This document shows, in pieces, positions 23,532 to 32,038 of a stretch of 39,677 bases of DNA (position 1 is its first letter; every line of letters begins with the position of its first letter). The DNA comes from JANNOG01 sp050329415. GTDB lineage: Bacteria > Actinomycetota > Actinomycetes > Actinomycetales > JBBAYJ01. Made by a program: the position numbers and the translations under genes. The notes below the pieces were generated by a model. The model did not search any database. It had not been told where the DNA came from and was given only the letters and a program-made list of their open reading frames with translations. The DNA lies in the NCBI GenBank assembly GCA_050329415.1, contig JBHJOS010000110.1, forward strand, positions 1 through 39,677. The letters run 5' to 3'.

Positions 23532-23966
23532 GTGACGGAGACCAGCGCCCCCGCCCCGGGCACCGGCTACCCGAAGGCCCGCACCGACGCCGAATGGCGG
23601 GCGACCCTGTCGCCCGAGGAGTACCGCGTCCTGCGTGAGGCGGGCACCGAACGGGCGTGGACCGGCGAGTACACCGACCACAAGCAGCTCGGGGTCTACT
23701 CCTGCCGAGCTTGTGGCACCGAGCTGTTCCGCTCCGCCGAGAAGTTCGACGGCCACTGCGGGTGGCCGTCGTTCTTCTCCCCGCTCGCCGGGGACCGGAT
23801 CGAGGAGATCATGGACCGCAGCGCCGGCATGGTCCGCACCGAGGTGCGGTGCACGGCGTGCGGGTCGCACCTCGGGCACGTCTTCGCCGGCGAGGGTTAC
23901 GACACCCCCACCGACCTCAGGTACTGCATCAACTCGATCTCCCTGAGGTTCGATACGGAAACCTGA
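23532..23966 (+). CDS. msrB: Peptide-methionine (R)-S-oxide reductase
   Basis: This 144-residue enzyme reduces methionine-R-sulfoxide in oxidised proteins. Two CxxC pairs (CRAC and CTAC) bind structural zinc. The FDGHCGWPSFF and GHVF motifs and the catalytic Cys132 in RYCINSISL are present. The GTG at 23532 fits the usual short N-terminus (SAPAPGTGYPKARTDAEW). Full length for the family. Syntenic with Rv2674 in Mycobacterium tuberculosis. Confidence 0.95.
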   Translation: MTETSAPAPGTGYPKARTDAEWRATLSPEEYRVLREAGTERAWTGEYTDHKQLGVYSCRACGTELFRSAEKFDGHCGWPSFFSPLAGDRIEEIMDRSAGMVRTEVRCTACGSHLGHVFAGEGYDTPTDLRYCINSISLRFDTET

Positions 23967-24071
23967 GATCCGGGCCGAGGACGGTCTCGCGGCTGCTTCG
24001 ATACTGTGACCGGACAAGCCTCACCCGGACACTCGGTTCGGTCCACCCACTCGACGGAGGTCGGCCCCATC

Positions 24072-24215
24072 TTGTCCCTCACCACCGTCGACCGTCAGGC
24101 TCCAGCGGCCGACGACACGACCTCTGCCGAGTCCTCGTCGGAGGACCCCAGCCACAGTCCCCACCACTTCCCCGTCCGTCGTGGGTGCGGGTGCCGCTCC
24201 GGGGCGGACGAGTGA
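24072..24215 (+). CDS. Possible 47-residue leader peptide before the CorC-like gene
   Basis: A TTG at 24072 opens a short frame whose TGA (24213-24215) overlaps the next gene's GTG in a GTGA. GGAGG lies at 24056-24060, a long spacing. The peptide is rich in Ser, Asp and Glu, with a late RRGCGCRSG stretch. I recognise no family. The overlap with the next start is the only sign of reality, so this is tentative. Confidence 0.25.
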   Translation: MSLTTVDRQAPAADDTTSAESSSEDPSHSPHHFPVRRGCGCRSGADE

Positions 24216-25642
24216 TCGCCGATCTGTCGCTCCTGCTCCTGGGGATCGCCCTGACCGCGGTCATCATCGCGGTCAACGGGTACTTCGTGGCGCAGGAGTT
24301 CGCGTACATGTCCGTCGACCGCGCGCGACTGCGGGCGCAGGCCGAGGACGGCGACGTCGCGGCCAGGCGCGCCCTGGACGTCACCCGCCGGACGTCGTTC
24401 ATGCTCTCCGGCGCGCAGCTGGGCATCACCGTGACGGGCCTGCTGGTGGGCTTCGTCGCCGAGCCCTTCATCGGTGAGTCGCTGGGGGCATTGCTCGGTA
24501 TCACCGGAGTACCACTGGCGCTCGGCGTCACGATCGGCACCGTGGCGGCACTCGTGGTCGCGGCGGTCGTTCAGATGATCTTCGGAGAGCTGTTCCCGAA
24601 GAATCTCGCCATCGCCAACCCGGTGCCGGTCTCGCGGGCACTCGCCCGGTCGACCCAGATCTACCTCGGGCTGTTCGGATGGCTCATCGCCCTCTTCGAC
24701 CTCGCCTCGAACTCGGTGCTGCGGCTGATCCGGGTCAAGCCGGTGCACGATCTCGACAGCAGCGCGACCGCCGAGGACCTCGAGCACCTCCTCGACGACT
24801 CCCGCGCGAGCGGTGACCTGCCCGAGGAGCTGTGGACCATGCTCGACCGCATCCTCGACTTCCCCGACCGCGACGTCGAGCACGCGATGGTCCCCCGGGC
24901 GCGGGTGGACGTCGTGGGGCCCGGCACCACCCTGTCGGAGCTGCGCAGCCGCATGGCGCACGGGCACACGCGGTACCCCGTGATCGGTGAGCTGGAGGAA
25001 CCCGTCGGTGTGGTCCATCTCGCCGACCTGCTCGACCCCGGCGTCGACGACGACCGACCGGTCACGGCGATCATGCGGCCGCCGCTCGTCATCCCCACCC
25101 TCATGCCGCTCCCCCAGGCCCTCGATCAGCTGACGAGCACCCGCAACGAGCTGGCCTGCGTCATCGACGAGTACGGCGGCTTCCGAGGCGTCCTCACCAC
25201 CGAGGATCTCGCCGAGGAGCTCGTCGGGGAGATCAGCGACGAGCACGACACCGCGGACGACGCCGCCGCCGAGCACGACGGGAACGAGGGCTGGGTCATG
25301 GACGGGGACCTCCCGATCGACGAGGCCGAACGCGTCATCGGGCGCGACCTGCCGCACGGCGACTACGAGACGATCGCCGGCCTCGTCATCGCTCAGGGCG
25401 GGAACCTCCCCGCCAAGGGCGACACCTTCGAGGTCGACCTGCCGGCGACCGGAGCCGACCTCGTCGACGAGGACTCGCCGCACCGGCACCTGCACATCGA
25501 GGTGGTCGAGGTCGAACGACACGTGCCGAGCGTCGTGCGCGTCCAGCTGGTCCGGACGACGGCGACCGAGTCGACCCTCGACGGACCCGAGGTCGACCAT
25601 CCCGTCGGCGTCGGCCCGGCCGAGCAGGGGGACGGGCGATGA
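24212..25642 (+). CDS. CorC/HlyC-type membrane protein (CNNM/DUF21, CBS pair, CorC_HlyC)
   Basis: The 476-residue protein has an N-terminal DUF21/CNNM membrane domain of four hydrophobic segments (within residues 1-190; ITVTGLLVGFVAEP and GELFPKNLAIANP are typical). A cytoplasmic CBS pair follows at about 210-340, then an acidic loop and a C-terminal CorC_HlyC transporter-associated domain (about 370-450; GDYETIAGLVI and GDTFEVD). Family members are Mg2+/Co2+ or Na+-coupled cation exporters; 'hemolysin' is an old label. The GTG at 24212 starts just before the first membrane segment. It overlaps the paralogue downstream by 4 bases. Confidence 0.88.
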   Translation: MIADLSLLLLGIALTAVIIAVNGYFVAQEFAYMSVDRARLRAQAEDGDVAARRALDVTRRTSFMLSGAQLGITVTGLLVGFVAEPFIGESLGALLGITGVPLALGVTIGTVAALVVAAVVQMIFGELFPKNLAIANPVPVSRALARSTQIYLGLFGWLIALFDLASNSVLRLIRVKPVHDLDSSATAEDLEHLLDDSRASGDLPEELWTMLDRILDFPDRDVEHAMVPRARVDVVGPGTTLSELRSRMAHGHTRYPVIGELEEPVGVVHLADLLDPGVDDDRPVTAIMRPPLVIPTLMPLPQALDQLTSTRNELACVIDEYGGFRGVLTTEDLAEELVGEISDEHDTADDAAAEHDGNEGWVMDGDLPIDEAERVIGRDLPHGDYETIAGLVIAQGGNLPAKGDTFEVDLPATGADLVDEDSPHRHLHIEVVEVERHVPSVVRVQLVRTTATESTLDGPEVDHPVGVGPAEQGDGR

Positions 25643-26664
25643 ACGCCTGGGGAGTCACGGCCGTGACGGTGGCGCTCATCGTGCTCAGCGCCTTCTTCGT
25701 GGTCATCGAGTTCGCGCTCCTCGGCGCCCGGCGGCACCGCCTCGAGCAGGACGCGGTGAGCAGCCGTTCCTCGCGTGCGGCGCTGCGAGGCATGAACGAG
25801 CTGACCGTGATGCTGGCCGGCGCCCAGCTCGGCATCACGGCCAGCACCTTCGCCCTGGGCGCCGTGACCAAGCCGGCGGTGGACGACTGGCTCGGTCCGA
25901 CGCTGGCTTCGTGGGGCGTCCCCGCCTCAGTCGCCGGGACCACCGCGTTCGCGTTGTCGTTGTTGTTGGTGACGTTCCTTCACCTCGTCATCGGGGAGAT
26001 GGCACCGAAGTCGTGGGCCATCGCCCACCCGGAGCTGTCGGCCCGGATCATCGGCCTCCCGTCCCGCGGGTTCATCTGGGTCTTCCGCCCCTTCCTGCTC
26101 TGGGTGAACGCCATTGCGAACCGGCTCGTGGCGAGGACCGGCGTCGAGCCGGTGGACAGGGCCGCGATCGGGGGCCGCGACGCCGACACCATCCGCCACC
26201 TGGTCGAGCACTCGTCCCAGGTCGGCGTCCTGGAACCCGACCTGCGACACCAGATCACCGAGGTGATCGAGCTGCAGGGCCTGACGGTGGGCGGGATCAC
26301 GACTCCCAATACGACGCCCACCGCGGTGGGCCCCGACGCCGTCGTCGCCGACGTCCGCGCCGCCGCGCGGACGTCGGGACACCTCCGGATCCTGGTGAGG
26401 GATGAGACAGGCCGGCCGTGGACGGTGGTCCATGTCCGTGACACGCTCCTGGCGGCCGACGACGAGCCGGTCGGCGCCTTCGCTCGTGCGGTGTTCCGCG
26501 TGGACGCGAGGACGCCGGTGTACGAGCTGTTGCGGCTGATGCGGGAACAGCACGTCCAGCTCGCGGTGGTCGAGCAGGATCAGGAGTCGTTGGGGGTCGT
26601 GACGCTGACCGACGTCGTCCAGCGGGTGCTGCCGAGATCGGTCGTCGCGACCGGTCGTGCCTAG
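25639..26664 (+). CDS. Second CorC/HlyC-type protein, DUF21 plus CBS, no CorC_HlyC domain
   Basis: This 341-residue paralogue starts at an ATGA overlap with the preceding gene. DUF21 covers residues 1-175 (GAQLGITASTF and GEMAPKSWAIAHPE). CBS-type modules cover 195-335 (LRILVRDE, LAVVEQDQESLGVVTLTDV). The C-terminal CorC_HlyC domain of its partner is absent. Tight pairing of a long and a short paralogue is common in actinobacteria and suggests a hetero-oligomeric transporter; this is inference. The gene ends 21 bases before the convergent hemQ stop. Confidence 0.88.
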   Translation: MNAWGVTAVTVALIVLSAFFVVIEFALLGARRHRLEQDAVSSRSSRAALRGMNELTVMLAGAQLGITASTFALGAVTKPAVDDWLGPTLASWGVPASVAGTTAFALSLLLVTFLHLVIGEMAPKSWAIAHPELSARIIGLPSRGFIWVFRPFLLWVNAIANRLVARTGVEPVDRAAIGGRDADTIRHLVEHSSQVGVLEPDLRHQITEVIELQGLTVGGITTPNTTPTAVGPDAVVADVRAAARTSGHLRILVRDETGRPWTVVHVRDTLLAADDEPVGAFARAVFRVDARTPVYELLRLMREQHVQLAVVEQDQESLGVVTLTDVVQRVLPRSVVATGRA

Positions 26665-26685
26665 CAGGAGTCCAGGCCCGGACCC

Positions 26686-27414
26686 CTACGGCAGCGACGC
26701 CACCAGATCCGCCAGCTCGACACGCGGGCCGGTGTAGAACGGCACTTCCTCGCGGACGTGCCGCCGCGCCCCGGTGGCCCGCAGGTCGCGCATGAGGTCG
26801 ACGATGCGGTGCAGTTCCGACGCCTCGAACGCGAGGATCCACTCGTAGTCGGACAGTGCGAAGCTCGACACCGTGTTGGCCCGGACGTCCGCGTACGGCC
26901 GCGCCGCCCTCCCGTGCTCGACCAGCAGGTCGCGCCGCTCGTCCGCCGGCAGCAAGTACCACTCGTAGCTGCGGACGAACGGGTACACGCACAGGTAGTC
27001 GCCCGCCGGCTCACCCGCCATGAACGCCGGGACGTGCCCCCGGTTGAACTCCGCCGGCCGGTGGAGACCGGTCACCGACCACACCGGCCGCAGCGTCTCG
27101 CCCAGCGTCGAGCGGCGCAGCGCGTGATAGGCCGACTGCAGCGTCTCGACGTCCGGCGCGTGCCACCACACCATGAGGTCGGCGTCCGCCGTCATCCCGC
27201 CCAGGTCGTACCAGCCGCGCACGACCAGCCCCGCGGTCTCCGCCGGGACCAGCGACCGGGCGGCGTCCTTGGCGATCACCTCCCGGTCGCCCTCCAGGAG
27301 ACCGTCCGCGGCGAACACCGACCACATGGCGTACCGGATCGTCGAGTTGATCTCGGCCGCCCGGTCCGGGGACACCTCGGGGTGGTCGGCGGCGGTCGGC
27401 GGTTCGACGGTCAT
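26686..27414 (-). CDS. hemQ: Coproheme decarboxylase
   Basis: This 242-residue enzyme (chlorite dismutase-like fold) converts iron-coproporphyrin III to protoheme using hydrogen peroxide, the last step of the coproporphyrin-dependent pathway of actinobacteria and firmicutes. YPFVRSYEWYLL contains Tyr144, at the site of the radical tyrosine of characterised HemQ. EHGRAARPYADVRANT, SFALSDYEWILAFE and the final EVPFYTGPRV are typical of actinobacterial members. Its ATG overlaps the hemG stop (ATGA). The family's second catalytic step needs hemH/cpfC, which is not in this window. Confidence 0.95.
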   Translation of the reverse strand: MTVEPPTAADHPEVSPDRAAEINSTIRYAMWSVFAADGLLEGDREVIAKDAARSLVPAETAGLVVRGWYDLGGMTADADLMVWWHAPDVETLQSAYHALRRSTLGETLRPVWSVTGLHRPAEFNRGHVPAFMAGEPAGDYLCVYPFVRSYEWYLLPADERRDLLVEHGRAARPYADVRANTVSSFALSDYEWILAFEASELHRIVDLMRDLRATGARRHVREEVPFYTGPRVELADLVASLP

Positions 27415-28883
27415 GACGGGTCCTCCTGCGACGGTCGGGAGCGGGCGCCCAGGTGGGCGAGAACGCGGGCGGCGACGGCGCGGCCGGTCGCAACGCAGGC
27501 GGGCAGGCCCACCCCGTCGAGCACGTTGCCGGCCAGCGCAAGACCGGGGACGGCATGGACCGAGGACCGGACCGCACCCACGGTCCCAGCATGGCCGACG
27601 CGGTACTGCGGCAGGGACGCGGGCCACCGCTGGACGGTCGCGTCACGCAGCCGCAACCGCCCGCCGGGTCGCAGCAGGCGGGTCACGTCCGCGAGAGCCC
27701 GGGCGACGAGGTCGGTGTCCGGCAGGAGACTGGCACCGGGGTCTCCGGCCCGGCCCACGGAGGCCCGCAGCAGCACGGTGTCCGGGTCCTGGTCCCCGAT
27801 CCAGGCCCACTTGGCCGAGGCGAACGTCACCGCCTTGACCGCCAGCCCTGCGGCGGCGCCCTCGGGCGCGGGGACGAGGAGTCCCGACGAGCGTCCGGCG
27901 GCGATGTCGGGGACGTCGCGGGCATCGACGGCGAGGACCACGACGGCGACGTCGGCGGTGGCGACGTCCGCCAGGACGGACGCCTCCGGCACCGGACCTG
28001 CGAGCAGGCGCCCGGCCACCGGCGCGGGAGTCGCGACGACCACGGCGTCGGCGGTGAGACCACCCGGGCGGGCGGCAGCGCCGTCGTGACCCGTCGGCTG
28101 ACCCGTCGATGTGGCCACCGCCCACCGGCCGCCGACCCGGGACAGGGCGGTGGCGGCGACGCCGAGCCGCACCTGTCCACCAGAGCGTCGTACCGCGTCG
28201 GCGAGCAGGCCGGGGATCCGACCGACGCCACCGCGCAGGCCGGCGAAGGGGACGCTCCCGGGCCCCGCCGCTGCGGCGGCGAGCACGTCGGCCGCGGCCT
28301 CCCGCAGCCCGCGCCCGTCCCGGACCGCGGCGGCCAGCTGCGGGAGCGTCGCCTCGGCCGACAGGTCGGCGGCGCGCCCGGCGTACACCCCGCCCAGCAG
28401 GGGGTCGACGACATGATCGACCACCGCGGTCCCGAGCCGGGTACCGACGAAGTCGGCGACGCTGCAGTCACCAGTCATCGGCCGCGGTGTCTCGGCCACC
28501 GCCCGGGCGACCTCGTCCGGGGTGAGGAGCCCCGCGAGGGTCGAGGGGTCGGACGGCACCCCGAAGACGGTGCGAGCCGGGAGATCGTGCCGGTAGCCGC
28601 GGCGGACCACGGTCGCGGCCGTCGCGCGGGGAGCCACCACCTCCGCCGCCGTCCCCAGCTCGACGAGCAGGTCGAGGAGTTCGGGGCGCCGGGTGAGGAA
28701 CGACTCGGCTCCCAGGTCACAGGTCATCCCGCCGACGACGCCGGTGCGAACCGGACCGCCTGGGCGCTGCGCCGGGTCGAGCACGACGACGCGTGCCCCG
28801 GAGAGGGCCAGGTCGCGGGCCGCAGCCAGCCCGGCGACGCCGGCACCCAGGACGACGGCGTCGGTGTGCCCGGCGCCGCTCAC
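27411..28883 (-). CDS. hemG: Coproporphyrinogen/protoporphyrinogen oxidase (HemG/HemY, CgoX type)
   Basis: This 490-residue FAD enzyme oxidises coproporphyrinogen III to coproporphyrin III in the actinobacterial pathway. The N-terminal dinucleotide motif VLGAGVAGLAAARDL and the LDPAQRPGGPVRT block bind FAD. DLGAESFLTRRPELLDL and the C-terminal LAGNVLDGVGLPACVATGR motif are typical. The GTG at 28883 overlaps the hemE stop and its own stop overlaps hemQ, so the three proteins are translationally coupled. 'hemY' and 'cgoX' are other names in use. Confidence 0.93.
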   Translation of the reverse strand: MSGAGHTDAVVLGAGVAGLAAARDLALSGARVVVLDPAQRPGGPVRTGVVGGMTCDLGAESFLTRRPELLDLLVELGTAAEVVAPRATAATVVRRGYRHDLPARTVFGVPSDPSTLAGLLTPDEVARAVAETPRPMTGDCSVADFVGTRLGTAVVDHVVDPLLGGVYAGRAADLSAEATLPQLAAAVRDGRGLREAAADVLAAAAAGPGSVPFAGLRGGVGRIPGLLADAVRRSGGQVRLGVAATALSRVGGRWAVATSTGQPTGHDGAAARPGGLTADAVVVATPAPVAGRLLAGPVPEASVLADVATADVAVVVLAVDARDVPDIAAGRSSGLLVPAPEGAAAGLAVKAVTFASAKWAWIGDQDPDTVLLRASVGRAGDPGASLLPDTDLVARALADVTRLLRPGGRLRLRDATVQRWPASLPQYRVGHAGTVGAVRSSVHAVPGLALAGNVLDGVGLPACVATGRAVAARVLAHLGARSRPSQEDPS

Positions 28884-29926
28884 CCGACGGCGGCGGGCGA
28901 GAAGGCGTGCACCCGCTCGACCACGCGGGCGAGCTGGTCCGGGTCCGTCTGCGGCAGGACGCCGTGACCGAGGTTCGCCACGTGCCCGGGAGCCGCCCGC
29001 CCCGCTCGCAGCATCGCATCGACGCGGGGACCGAGGGCCTCCCATGGTGCCAGCAGCAGCGCCGGGTCCAGGTTGCCCTGCACCGGGCGAGGCCCCGCCA
29101 CCGCCGCCACCCGGCGCGCGGCCTCGTCCAGAGGCACCCGGAAGTCGATGCCGACCACGTCGGCGCCGACGGCCGCCATGGCCGCCAGCAACTCGCCCGT
29201 GCCGACGCCGAAGTGGATGCGCGGCACGTCGGACACTGCGGCCACGGCGGCCAGCACGCGCGCGGAGTACGGCGCCACGAAGCGCTCGTAGTCCGCGCGC
29301 GACAGCGCCCCCGCCCACGAGTCGAACAGCTGGACCGCAGCGGCACCGGCCCCCACCTGCACGAGCAGCGCCGTGGCGCTCATCTCGGCGATCCGCGACA
29401 GCAGCGCGTCCCACAGGCCCGGGTCGCCGACCATCAGTGACTTCGTGCGGGCGTGGTCCCGGCTCGGGCCGCCCTCGACGAGGTAGCTCGCCACGGTGAA
29501 CGGCGCGCCCGCGAAGCCGATGAGCGGGGTGTCGCCCAACTCGGCGACCAGCAGGCGGACGGCCCGGGCGACCGGGTCGAGCGCCGCCGGGTCGAGGGCC
29601 GGCAGGGCGTCCACGTCACGGGCGGTCCGCACCGGCGGGTCGAGGACCGGCCCCACGCCCGACTCGATCCGGATCGGCACCCCGGCGGCGTGCACCGGGA
29701 CCACGATGTCGGAGTAGAGGATCGCCGCGTCGACCTCGTACCGGCGCACCGGCTGGAGGGTGATCTCGGTGACGAGGTCCGGCCGGGCGCAGGCCTCGAG
29801 CATGCCGATGCCGGCCCGCACCCGCCGGTACTCGGGCAGCGAGCGGCCGGCCTGGCGCATGAACCACACCGGGGTGCGCCCGACGGGCAGGCCCCGGCAG
29901 GCGCGGAGGAAGTCGGAGGTCGTCAT
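28880..29926 (-). CDS. hemE: Uroporphyrinogen decarboxylase
   Basis: This 348-residue enzyme removes four carboxyl groups from uroporphyrinogen III to give coproporphyrinogen III. The N-terminal signature PVWFMRQAGRSLPEYR is present, as are LYSDIVVP, GFAGAPFTVASYLVEGG and the late GHVANLGHGVLP. The ATG at 29926 gives the family length; a GTG a few codons upstream is an alternative. It heads the leftward operon hemE-hemG-hemQ and is divergent from the DUF3000 gene, with about 77 bases between the two starts. Syntenic with Rv2678c. Confidence 0.95.
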   Translation of the reverse strand: MTTSDFLRACRGLPVGRTPVWFMRQAGRSLPEYRRVRAGIGMLEACARPDLVTEITLQPVRRYEVDAAILYSDIVVPVHAAGVPIRIESGVGPVLDPPVRTARDVDALPALDPAALDPVARAVRLLVAELGDTPLIGFAGAPFTVASYLVEGGPSRDHARTKSLMVGDPGLWDALLSRIAEMSATALLVQVGAGAAAVQLFDSWAGALSRADYERFVAPYSARVLAAVAAVSDVPRIHFGVGTGELLAAMAAVGADVVGIDFRVPLDEAARRVAAVAGPRPVQGNLDPALLLAPWEALGPRVDAMLRAGRAAPGHVANLGHGVLPQTDPDQLARVVERVHAFSPAAVG

Positions 29927-29991
29927 CGGCCCCGATCGTGACACGCCGCGCGGAGCACTGCGGGTAGGGCGGTGCCCGGCTCGCCCCGTCC

Positions 29992-30003
29992 TACGCTGAC
30001 TGT
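29992..30003 (+). promoter_or_regulatory. Putative leaderless -10 element of the DUF3000 gene
   Basis: TACGCT at 29992-29997 precedes the GTG start by six bases; no ribosome-binding site is present in the short gap. Confidence 0.45.
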
Positions 30004-30600
30004 GTGCCTCCGACCCGCCGCGGCGCGCCCGACGGCGACGCTCCCCCGCCACCCGCCTTCGTCGCGGCCGCGGCCGAGGTCCGGGGGGCGGCGGCCCGTC
30101 CGGGCGTCGTGATCGAGGAGATCGCCGCGCCACGGCGGATCGCCCCGTACGCCGTGGCGCTGGCGGGGCACCTGCCGGGCGAGGGACAGGGCGACGACAT
30201 CCGGGGCGGGGCGGACGGGCGGTTCGTCCTGCTGCACGACCCGGCGTGCCCCGAGGGCTGGGGCGGAGAGCAGCGGGTGGTCGCCCTCGTCACCGCGACG
30301 GTGGAGCCGGACCTGGCCGGCGACCCGCTGCTGGCGGACGTGGCATGGGCCTGGCTGGTGGAGGAGCTGGAGGCGGCGGGGGCGGTGTTCGACGAGCTGG
30401 GCGGCACCGTCACCCGGGTGTCCTCCTCGTCGTTCGGGGTGCTGACCGACCGTCCCGCCGACGACCAGGTCGAGCTGCGAGCGTCGTGGAGCCCGCGGAA
30501 CCCGCTGCAGGCCCACGTGGAGGGCTGGACGGCGGCGATCTGCCGCCTCGCCGGGGTGCCGCCGGTGGCGCCGGGAGTCCTGCTGCTGCGCCGCGCCTGA
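30004..30600 (+). CDS. DUF3000 family protein
   Basis: This 198-residue cytoplasmic protein matches the actinobacteria-specific DUF3000 family. Key stretches are PRRIAPYAVALAGHL, GRFVLLHDPACPEGWGG, RVVALVTATVEPDLAGDP and the C-terminal RASWSPRNPLQAHVEGW. Function is unknown. Its place between hemE and rnd is conserved in actinobacteria (Rv2680 in Mycobacterium tuberculosis), where it is often next to the rnd gene. Here a DUF4143 gene and a regulator have been placed between them. Confidence 0.85.
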   Translation: MPPTRRGAPDGDAPPPPAFVAAAAEVRGAAARPGVVIEEIAAPRRIAPYAVALAGHLPGEGQGDDIRGGADGRFVLLHDPACPEGWGGEQRVVALVTATVEPDLAGDPLLADVAWAWLVEELEAAGAVFDELGGTVTRVSSSSFGVLTDRPADDQVELRASWSPRNPLQAHVEGWTAAICRLAGVPPVAPGVLLLRRA

Positions 30601-30668
30601 CCCTCGGGTTGTCGGCGGGACCACCCTCGGGTTGTCGGCGAAACCACCCTCGGGTTGTCGGCGCGAGA
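30601..30668. repeat. Three tandem 23-bp repeats before the DUF4143 gene
   Basis: Units start at 30601, 30624 and 30647. Each begins with the same 17 bases CCCTCGGGTTGTCGGCG; the last six bases vary (GGACCA, AAACCA, then CGAGA and on). They lie between the DUF3000 stop and the -10 element of the DUF4143 gene. Similar repeats before DUF4143 genes are something I recall from other actinobacteria. There are no spacers, so this is not CRISPR. Confidence 0.85.
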
Positions 30669-30681
30669 TCTCTGATCACCG

Positions 30682-30693
30682 TATCGTGACTCG
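30682..30693 (+). promoter_or_regulatory. Putative leaderless -10 element of the DUF4143 gene
   Basis: TATCGT at 30682-30687 is followed by six bases and the GTG at 30694, with no ribosome-binding site. Confidence 0.5.
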
Positions 30694-31950
30694 GTGTCGA
30701 CAGAGCCTCCTGTCCCCCGAGCCATGGCCACGGCGCTCGCCGAGGCGCTGACCACCAGCCCGGTCGTCGCCGTCACGGGCCCGCGCACCGCGGGCAAGAG
30801 CACACTCGCCCGCGAGATCGTCTCGGGCCACAACGGCACGATGCTCGACCTCGACGACCCCGCAGTACGACGTCTGGCTGCAGCCGACCCGGGGGCGTTC
30901 GTGCGAGGGCTCCCGGAGCCGGTCGTCATTGACGAGTTCCAGCGCGCCCCGGACGTCCTCGGCGCGATCAAGGCTGAGCTCAACCGCGACCTGCGGCCGG
31001 GCCGCTATGTCCTTGCGGGGTCGGCACGACACCAGACCGTCCCGGAGCTGGCCGACTTCCTCACCGGGCGGGTCGAGCTGCTGACCCTCTGGCCGTTCGC
31101 GGTGGCCGAGCTCGAGGCCGGCGCCTCCACGATCATCGACCGGCTCTTCGACGGCACGATGCTCGCCTCCCGCCGGGCGACGGCGCTGTCACGGGAGGAC
31201 GTCGTGTCGCTGGTCCTGCGGGGTGGGTACCCGATCGCGGTAGGGCTCACCCCGCGAGGCCGTCAGCGGTGGTTCGCCAACCTCGCGACGCTCGTCGTCG
31301 AGCGCCTGGACGAAGGCGCCGGCGACCGGCGGGCGGCGCAGGCCGGGCGCTTCCTCCGGCTGCTCGCCGCACGCACGGCACAGGTCACCACGGCGGCCGA
31401 GGTGGGTCGCGAGATGGAGCTGGGGCGGGAGACCGCCGCCGACCTCATGCGACTGCTCGAGCTGGTCTACCTCGTCGTGCCGCTGCCCGCCTGGTCGGTC
31501 AACCTCTCCGCCCGGGTGACCAAGCGCCCCAAGCTTCACCTCGTCGACAGCGGCCTCGCCGCCTCCCTCCAGGGGGTGGACGCCACGGGGCTGTCCCCGG
31601 TGGACCCCGCGGCCGCCACTCGTTTCGGCGGGCTGCTGGAGACCTTCGTCGTGACGGAGATCCTCAAGCAGTCCGGGTGGGCCGACACCCCCACCGAGGC
31701 GTTCCACCTGCGTACCTCTGACGGCCTCGAGGTGGACCTGGTGCTCCAGACCCCGGCCGGCCGGATCGCCGCCGTCGAGATCAAGGCGGGCTCCCGGGTC
31801 GGCTCGTCGGCCACCCGGGGATTGACCTATCTGCGGGACCGCCTCGGCGACCGGTTCGTCGCCGGCGTCGTCCTCACCACCGGCGACCAGGCCCAGCAGA
31901 TCGGCGACCGGATCGCCGTCGCCCCGGTGGACAGCCTCTGGCGGGCGTGA
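30694..31950 (+). CDS. DUF4143 ATPase with C-terminal PD-(D/E)XK-like domain
   Basis: The 418-residue protein joins an N-terminal AAA-type ATPase to a DUF4143 region. Walker A is GPRTAGKST at residues 29-37; DEFQRAPDVL is Walker B, and GRYVLAGSARHQ the sensor. Residues 330-370 carry the PD-(D/E)XK nuclease-like pattern: Glu346, Asp348, Glu362 and Lys364 in GLEVDLVL and AAVEIKAG. Members are found as lone, variable genes across bacteria and are linked by some to mobile or defence roles; the function is not settled. The GTG start fits the -10 spacing. It splits the conserved DUF3000-rnd neighbourhood, which supports acquisition. Confidence 0.85.
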   Translation: MSTEPPVPRAMATALAEALTTSPVVAVTGPRTAGKSTLAREIVSGHNGTMLDLDDPAVRRLAAADPGAFVRGLPEPVVIDEFQRAPDVLGAIKAELNRDLRPGRYVLAGSARHQTVPELADFLTGRVELLTLWPFAVAELEAGASTIIDRLFDGTMLASRRATALSREDVVSLVLRGGYPIAVGLTPRGRQRWFANLATLVVERLDEGAGDRRAAQAGRFLRLLAARTAQVTTAAEVGREMELGRETAADLMRLLELVYLVVPLPAWSVNLSARVTKRPKLHLVDSGLAASLQGVDATGLSPVDPAAATRFGGLLETFVVTEILKQSGWADTPTEAFHLRTSDGLEVDLVLQTPAGRIAAVEIKAGSRVGSSATRGLTYLRDRLGDRFVAGVVLTTGDQAQQIGDRIAVAPVDSLWRA

Positions 31951-32038
31951 CGCCCACGGGTGCCTCAAGGCGGCCCCGGCGTCACCCGATGGACCTCTGG
32001 ACAGCGCCGGGATCACCGGCACCGACCTGGGAGGCTTC

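Noticed and set aside
20648..23638. 996-residue forward frame across the HNH and hydrolase genes
   Set aside because: It is antisense to two well-supported genes and has no recognisable domain.
30601..30668. CRISPR array
   Set aside because: Only three units in direct tandem, 23 bp, with no spacers and no cas genes nearby.
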